Shown here piece after piece: positions 59,405-64,000 of a stretch of 64,000 nucleotides of DNA. The translations under genes were made by a program, and so were the position numbers. The DNA comes from Ostrinia nubilalis (lineage: Eukaryota; Arthropoda; Insecta; Lepidoptera; Crambidae). The stretch spans positions 5,501,001-5,565,000 of the forward strand of contig NC_087106.1 of assembly GCF_963855985.1 (NCBI RefSeq), given 5' to 3'. Within the stretch, counting starts at the first letter, position 1. Every line of letters starts with the position of its first letter. Under the pieces are notes generated by a model. That model searched no databases and was not told the origin of the DNA. It worked only from the letters and a program-made list of their open reading frames with translations.

Positions 59405-60677
59405 TGTAAAGTTTAGTTAAAGTAAGATGGTGCAACCCAACCTTAAGTTTTCGATAAGTCGACAGCGATGCTATTGGTGTTATAATCCTGGATGTATAGG
59501 AATAATGACTACCCAATGTTATGTAAGTAGTAGTTACAATAACTTACTCGTATCCTAACAGTAAAGTTTATTATTCAATTACAATATTAACAACTGAAAT
59601 CAAATACATACTCTACCTACTTGGTCTAAAAATAAGTTAACAACACTCTAGTTGATAGAACGGCTGCTTCCAGAAACGTACACTTCTATGTGATATAAAT
59701 GTAGATGTATTACTAACTCTTTTATACTGTGACTGCAGCCCCTCTACTGTTTATTGTTCAAGGGGAGCATAACAACCGAACTGGGGTCAATCAATCAACG
59801 TCCTATACTAACTTACTTGTTCACTAGTCAAGATTTCACGAAAAATATTTCATTACATTTGCCTCTACAACCTAACTTTTATTTTTATGTCTAAAAAAGT
59901 TTGAAAATTAAAAATAAACATGAATGGATGATTTACACCTTTACTCTCTACATTATTAAAGTGTCCTAAATATACATTAAAATACATGAGAATTGGTTTA
60001 AAAATTTAATTAATACTGTTGTTCACTTTGCTAGAAATCTCGAAATAAAATCGACCATGCTTTCACCACCAGGGCGGCGCCACCGTCGCGCCAGTTGATT
60101 TTATTATACACCTTTAATAACTATATTGTCCCGATTTCTATTTCTAAGTTAAAAAGCACTTTTTCACCTACTTTAATTTGGTAGAGCAAATAACTATTCA
60201 GAGACGTATTTGAAAGTTAAAAAGATTTTCATCTACAGACCCGTATTGATAGAAAAAGCAATTTTATTTTATTTTTCAAATTAAATCACCATTTATAAGT
60301 GCTAAGAATTATGGAAGCCGGTATTCTAATTTGGTTCTCTTAGAAATCTTATAAGCTTTTCTTTAGTTTCGTATCCGGCAATCTAGATGGCGCTGTGCTT
60401 ACTTAGCTCGCGGTTTGGTTTGATTTTTTTCATTTTTATAGGTTTGGTGACCAATCTCTAACTTCAAAATATTATACAACTTTAACTAAGAATAGTTTTA
60501 AGTCTAGGAATAGTTTTAAGTCTTCTGTAATGTAATGAACAATAATGGAAATACTAACATAATGTAAACGTATTTTCAATATTTTTGTAAGTGAGTTTCA
60601 CCGTTATCGGTGATGCTCGCCATAATCACCTATGAAGTACAGTATTCAATACAGACTGTGCATTTATTCGTTACAAT
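59405..60677. other. Intergenic, nothing recognised
   Basis: Apart from half of a family 3 MITE (59405-59452, AGTAAGATGGTGCAACCCAA), no feature is seen. Confidence 0.4.
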
Positions 60678-60801
60678 AAGGCTGAGTTGCACCACCCAAG
60701 TTTGACCGTAACTTTGACGATAACCGGTGCTTTTTGTATGGATTTTGACAGATTTTTGACGTTTGTCAAAGTTAAAGTAAGATGGTGCAACCCAGCCTTA
60801 G
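60678..60801. mobile_element. Hairpin MITE family 3
   Basis: AAGGCTGAGTTGCACCACCC to AAGATGGTGCAACCCAGCCT, an almost perfect hairpin. Confidence 0.78.
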
Positions 60802-63109
60802 TATCACACTTAGACCTGATTCGACCGAACTTTTATCCGAGAATAACTCCTGGTATAACTGGCACATTGACAGTTTCAGTATGGGAAATAATTTATGTCA
60901 AAACTGTCGATTTTTATTCTGAGATTAATATTTACTCTTGTTTGGTAGAATCCACCCTCATTACAGCTACATAAAGTGATATGCTAATGTATTTCGCTAG
61001 ACGTGTCGTTAATACTGTTGCTTGAAAAAGCAGTAGGTAGTGTTTTATTTAATTGCATGTAGCAATAATTCATTGTTTGTGCTGAAAATTAAAAAAAAAA
61101 CCTAATTGAAGTAAGCTTTGTAAATATTATGTTTTTTATGCATATTTATTTAACCTTGCATATAAATTTTTTGACTCAACCTCTATACCACATTTAGTTG
61201 TAAAAACTAAAAACTGCTATAATAGTAACAAAATTAAAGTCTGATAATAAAATCGAACCTGAAAAATAATTTAAATTAAATAACAATTTCTGAACATCAA
61301 AGAACATAACGAGCTGTGAAAATACATAATCACGTAACAAACCAAACAGTTCATTAGCGAAACAAAAATAGATAAAAATCAGAATTCCACACGATATCTT
61401 TTGCGGTACAATCTTCGACCGTTAACCCTCCCACTGCTGGGTGCCATGATTGCCCCACTTCCTCCTCGGTTACCCCTTAACGGGGTAAACCATCGTTTGA
61501 ATTCATTAACAAAGTGTTGGTTCAACATGATCGTTGGAATAATTGAGGGTTATAGAAAAATGTGAGTTGTGAGATTTTCGTGGCGTGGATTCACACTCTG
61601 GCTGATTTACAGTTTTATGTATTGTGTGTACGTGTATGTGACGCAGTAATTTCGTCGTCTTTGGTAATATCAACGAATGTTTATTGTTATTTTTGGTTAC
61701 ATTTGATTATGAAATACGCACATAATGTAATAAAATTATGCACCTTTTGACCTTTAAATGGGTAGGAATTCGAAAACTTGCGACACGAAAAATTTTATGT
61801 ATGCAATCTGAATTATTTGTCATAGTTAAAAATCATCGTAAATCTAATCATGCCAATTCGTTAACATAGACTTACCTACATACAGTAAACTGAAAGGTTT
61901 CCTAGTTAACCAACTAACCATCCAATCTCCGCCCCGCAAAAGGACAACGCAAATCTCCAAGATAAAATTTATCTCAAAACAACGTTACACGGTGGGGGTA
62001 AAAAATCCCAGCACGGAGGAAATTACCTCTTTATCTCCAGCCGCACAATCAGGGTTAAGATAACGCTAATGTCTGTGGAAGTACACCGGCGTGTTCGTTA
62101 CATTGAACTAAAGATCTTAGATAGGGTTAACGAAGTATCTAATTACGCGATTCCAAATCTTTAGTTGGGGATTAGTGACGTTTGGGAAAAAGGCGGGAAT
62201 AAAAGTTAACAGTTTTGATAACGGTAAGGTTTGTCTTACAATTTTATGGTAATTAAACGGTGTAGGTACACTGAAATGTAATATTTATGAATTGAAAGAA
62301 TCCACTGCAATACTGGGGAATATAGACTACCATAATGTTGCTAAATTGGATTAAATTACCCGATATTTTTTGAAGAATACTAATAATTTGTTTTGCACTT
62401 AGGAACTAATAGTCTCATTAAGAGCCATTTTACATTTTCGTGCGAATTTCTAAGATTTCGGAAGCATGAATTACTATCTTAAGCAACACCCAGAGATTAT
62501 TTATTAACTGCGAAAGATAGGTCAATCCTTGTTGTTGACCAATAATGTAACGGATTTACTAAAACTCTTTTGCTTAATTCGCAGTGCCCCATCTCCCACA
62601 ACCATTTTACGGAAAAATTGCGCCAGACTCATTTTCAAAGTCCTGTATCTATTATTTATGCTCGTATAATAAACTTAAAAATATATAGTAATCATCGGAC
62701 ATATATTCTTGTAGTCCAATAATCAAACGGATTCTTGAATTTCATTACCGTTATTGAGTAAAATCTAAAAATAATTTGGCAAATTTTTAAGATTTACGTC
62801 ACATTTTGATCGTGATTTTTGGTTTTAATACACAGCAATAACACAATAAAAGTATCCCAAATTAAAGAATATTCATTGGAGAACTGATTTCTACAGTTAT
62901 TGTTTAAATATTAGTTACTACTTTGTCAAAATATTGATGTGAATATCAGTATAAATTACAATGCGGAAGCCGACATCGATTAGTATGGCGCGAGCGCCCG
63001 TCAAGGCAGGACCTGTGTCATTTTTCCCGCCATGACGTTTACGTGCGTTCGTGTCATGAACCGGTGATTTATACGGCGACCAAATACATTTGATACTATG
63101 CCCAGAGGT
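60802..63109. other. Intergenic, nothing recognised
   Basis: AT-rich. No exon of the local family, RNA gene or known repeat family was found. Confidence 0.4.
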
Positions 63110-63190
63110 CCGTTTTGAGTCGGCCGTTTGGTGGTTCGAAACGGACTAATATGCCGATAGGTCCCGGGTTCGATTCCCGGCCGAGCAGAA
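63110..63190 (+). repeat. tRNA-like SINE head
   Basis: GTTTGGTGGTTCGAAACGG followed by GGTCCCGGGTTCGATTCCCG, with a perfect box B (GGTTCGATTCC). No complementary acceptor stem was found, so it is more likely a SINE head than a working tRNA. Confidence 0.45.
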
Positions 63191-63302
63191 ATTGAAATGA
63201 TGAATTTTAATTTCATTAACTATGTATACATATTATGTATGAATTTAATTTAATACATAAATTATAAAAAAAGGTTGTAAGTAGTATATCCATTAAGCTA
63301 GC

Positions 63303-63385
63303 ACCCTTAACACAAGCATATTAGTTGCTTATTTTGGGACTAGATGGCGCTGTGAAATTGTCCAAAGATTTGTTTATTTATTTAT
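63303..63385 (+). repeat. Repeat 3' end, as at 58345
   Basis: ACACAAGCATATTAGTTGCT and GATGGCGCTGTGAAATTGTC, then TTTATTTATTTA. Confidence 0.55.
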
Positions 63386-64000
63386 CCGCTTTCAGTTTTG
63401 TTTCGTGAAGAAGAAAAAGAACCGTTTTGTTTCGAGAGGGAAGTTTTGTTGTTAAATCTATACTAATAAAAGAGGAAAGATTTGATTATTTGTTTGTTTG
63501 AAGGCAATAGGCTCCGAAAAGAAATTCTTTCACTAAATGTTTCCTATGTAGGCTATAAAATATTTTCAAAAACTTTAGTCCAAAATCTTTGATAATTGGA
63601 CGTTTAATAAATAAATTAGATAACATATTAATAATATTTTTTTGTTTCCAGTACGATTTCAGTACTAGTTTTTAGAAATTCTATGATTTAACAAAAGTGT
63701 TATTTTATGAATAATTTATTAACTTGTAAAATATATTCCCTATTGATAGATGACGTGCTTCGTATTTGGTTAAAAAGGTGTAGAATGTTATTTTGGAGAT
63801 AACTTGCTTTCATAGAGATATAGAAAGATGCTAAGTAATGCGCTGAGTTCGAAACTCAGTGTCAAAGAAATCAAAATATGTGCTCATTATCCACTGCGGT
63901 ATCAGTATTCAACGTTCGAATAATCTTTAGTAGTATGCAAGCAATGTAAACTGTTTACATTATAACGTCGCTGCTGTCATCATTGCTTTCACAAGCAATA
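63386..64000. other. Window end, AT-rich
   Basis: A LINE-end phrase (CTATACTAATAAAAGAGGAA) lies at about 63457. The rest is not recognised. Confidence 0.4.

Noticed and set aside
63110..63190. Functional tRNA gene
   Set aside because: Box B is perfect but no matching acceptor stem or convincing cloverleaf was found; SINE head is more likely.
63965..64000. Partial exon 2 of an eighth family member at the window end (minus strand GATGACAGCAGCGACG)
   Set aside because: Only a short Ser/Asp-codon similarity; no donor, Cys motif or adjacent exon can be seen.

Overview
The window is animal nuclear DNA, almost certainly from a moth or butterfly. It is AT-rich, its genes are split by short GT-AG introns, and it is crowded with short hairpin transposons, tRNA-derived SINEs and LINE 3' ends of lepidopteran type. 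It also carries a family of small secreted proteins that I read as fibrohexamerin/P25-like (Fibroin_P25 family). The family call rests on my reading of length, cysteine pattern and five-exon layout, not on a search. The main alternative is a diverged JHBP/takeout-like protein.

Region 1-39 kb holds seven tandem paralogues, here called A to G, all on the minus strand. Each has five coding exons: signal peptide; Cys-rich N-terminal domain; two beta-rich exons; C-terminal exon with a YxQxYIC[DN][YF] motif. Intron phases are 1-2-1-1 in every copy, exon 3 is 140 bp in every copy, and all exon lengths keep frame. A TATA box lies 45-70 bp upstream of every ATG. A-D are short (232-242 aa). E-G (256-367 aa) have a charged spacer before the Cys domain and a different C-terminus.

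Two copies stand out. Gene C has a 3.47-kb transposon with perfect terminal repeats and an AATT target duplication inside its signal-peptide codons. Exons 2-5 are still open, and the transposon ends happen to offer GT and AG at positions that would restore the frame if the insert were spliced out. Gene F has a 297-bp in-frame minisatellite coding 33 Gly-Asn-x triplets between two extra cysteines; its neighbour G has only a short loop there.

Region 39-64 kb shows no convincing gene. It is a mosaic of MITEs, two larger inverted-repeat elements, SINE and LINE remnants and unique AT-rich DNA. Several MITE families recur in the gene introns and in this region.

If the family call is right, the genes encode secreted, N-glycosylated proteins, possibly made in silk gland or another secretory tissue. 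Each copy has its own TATA box, so they are probably transcribed separately.
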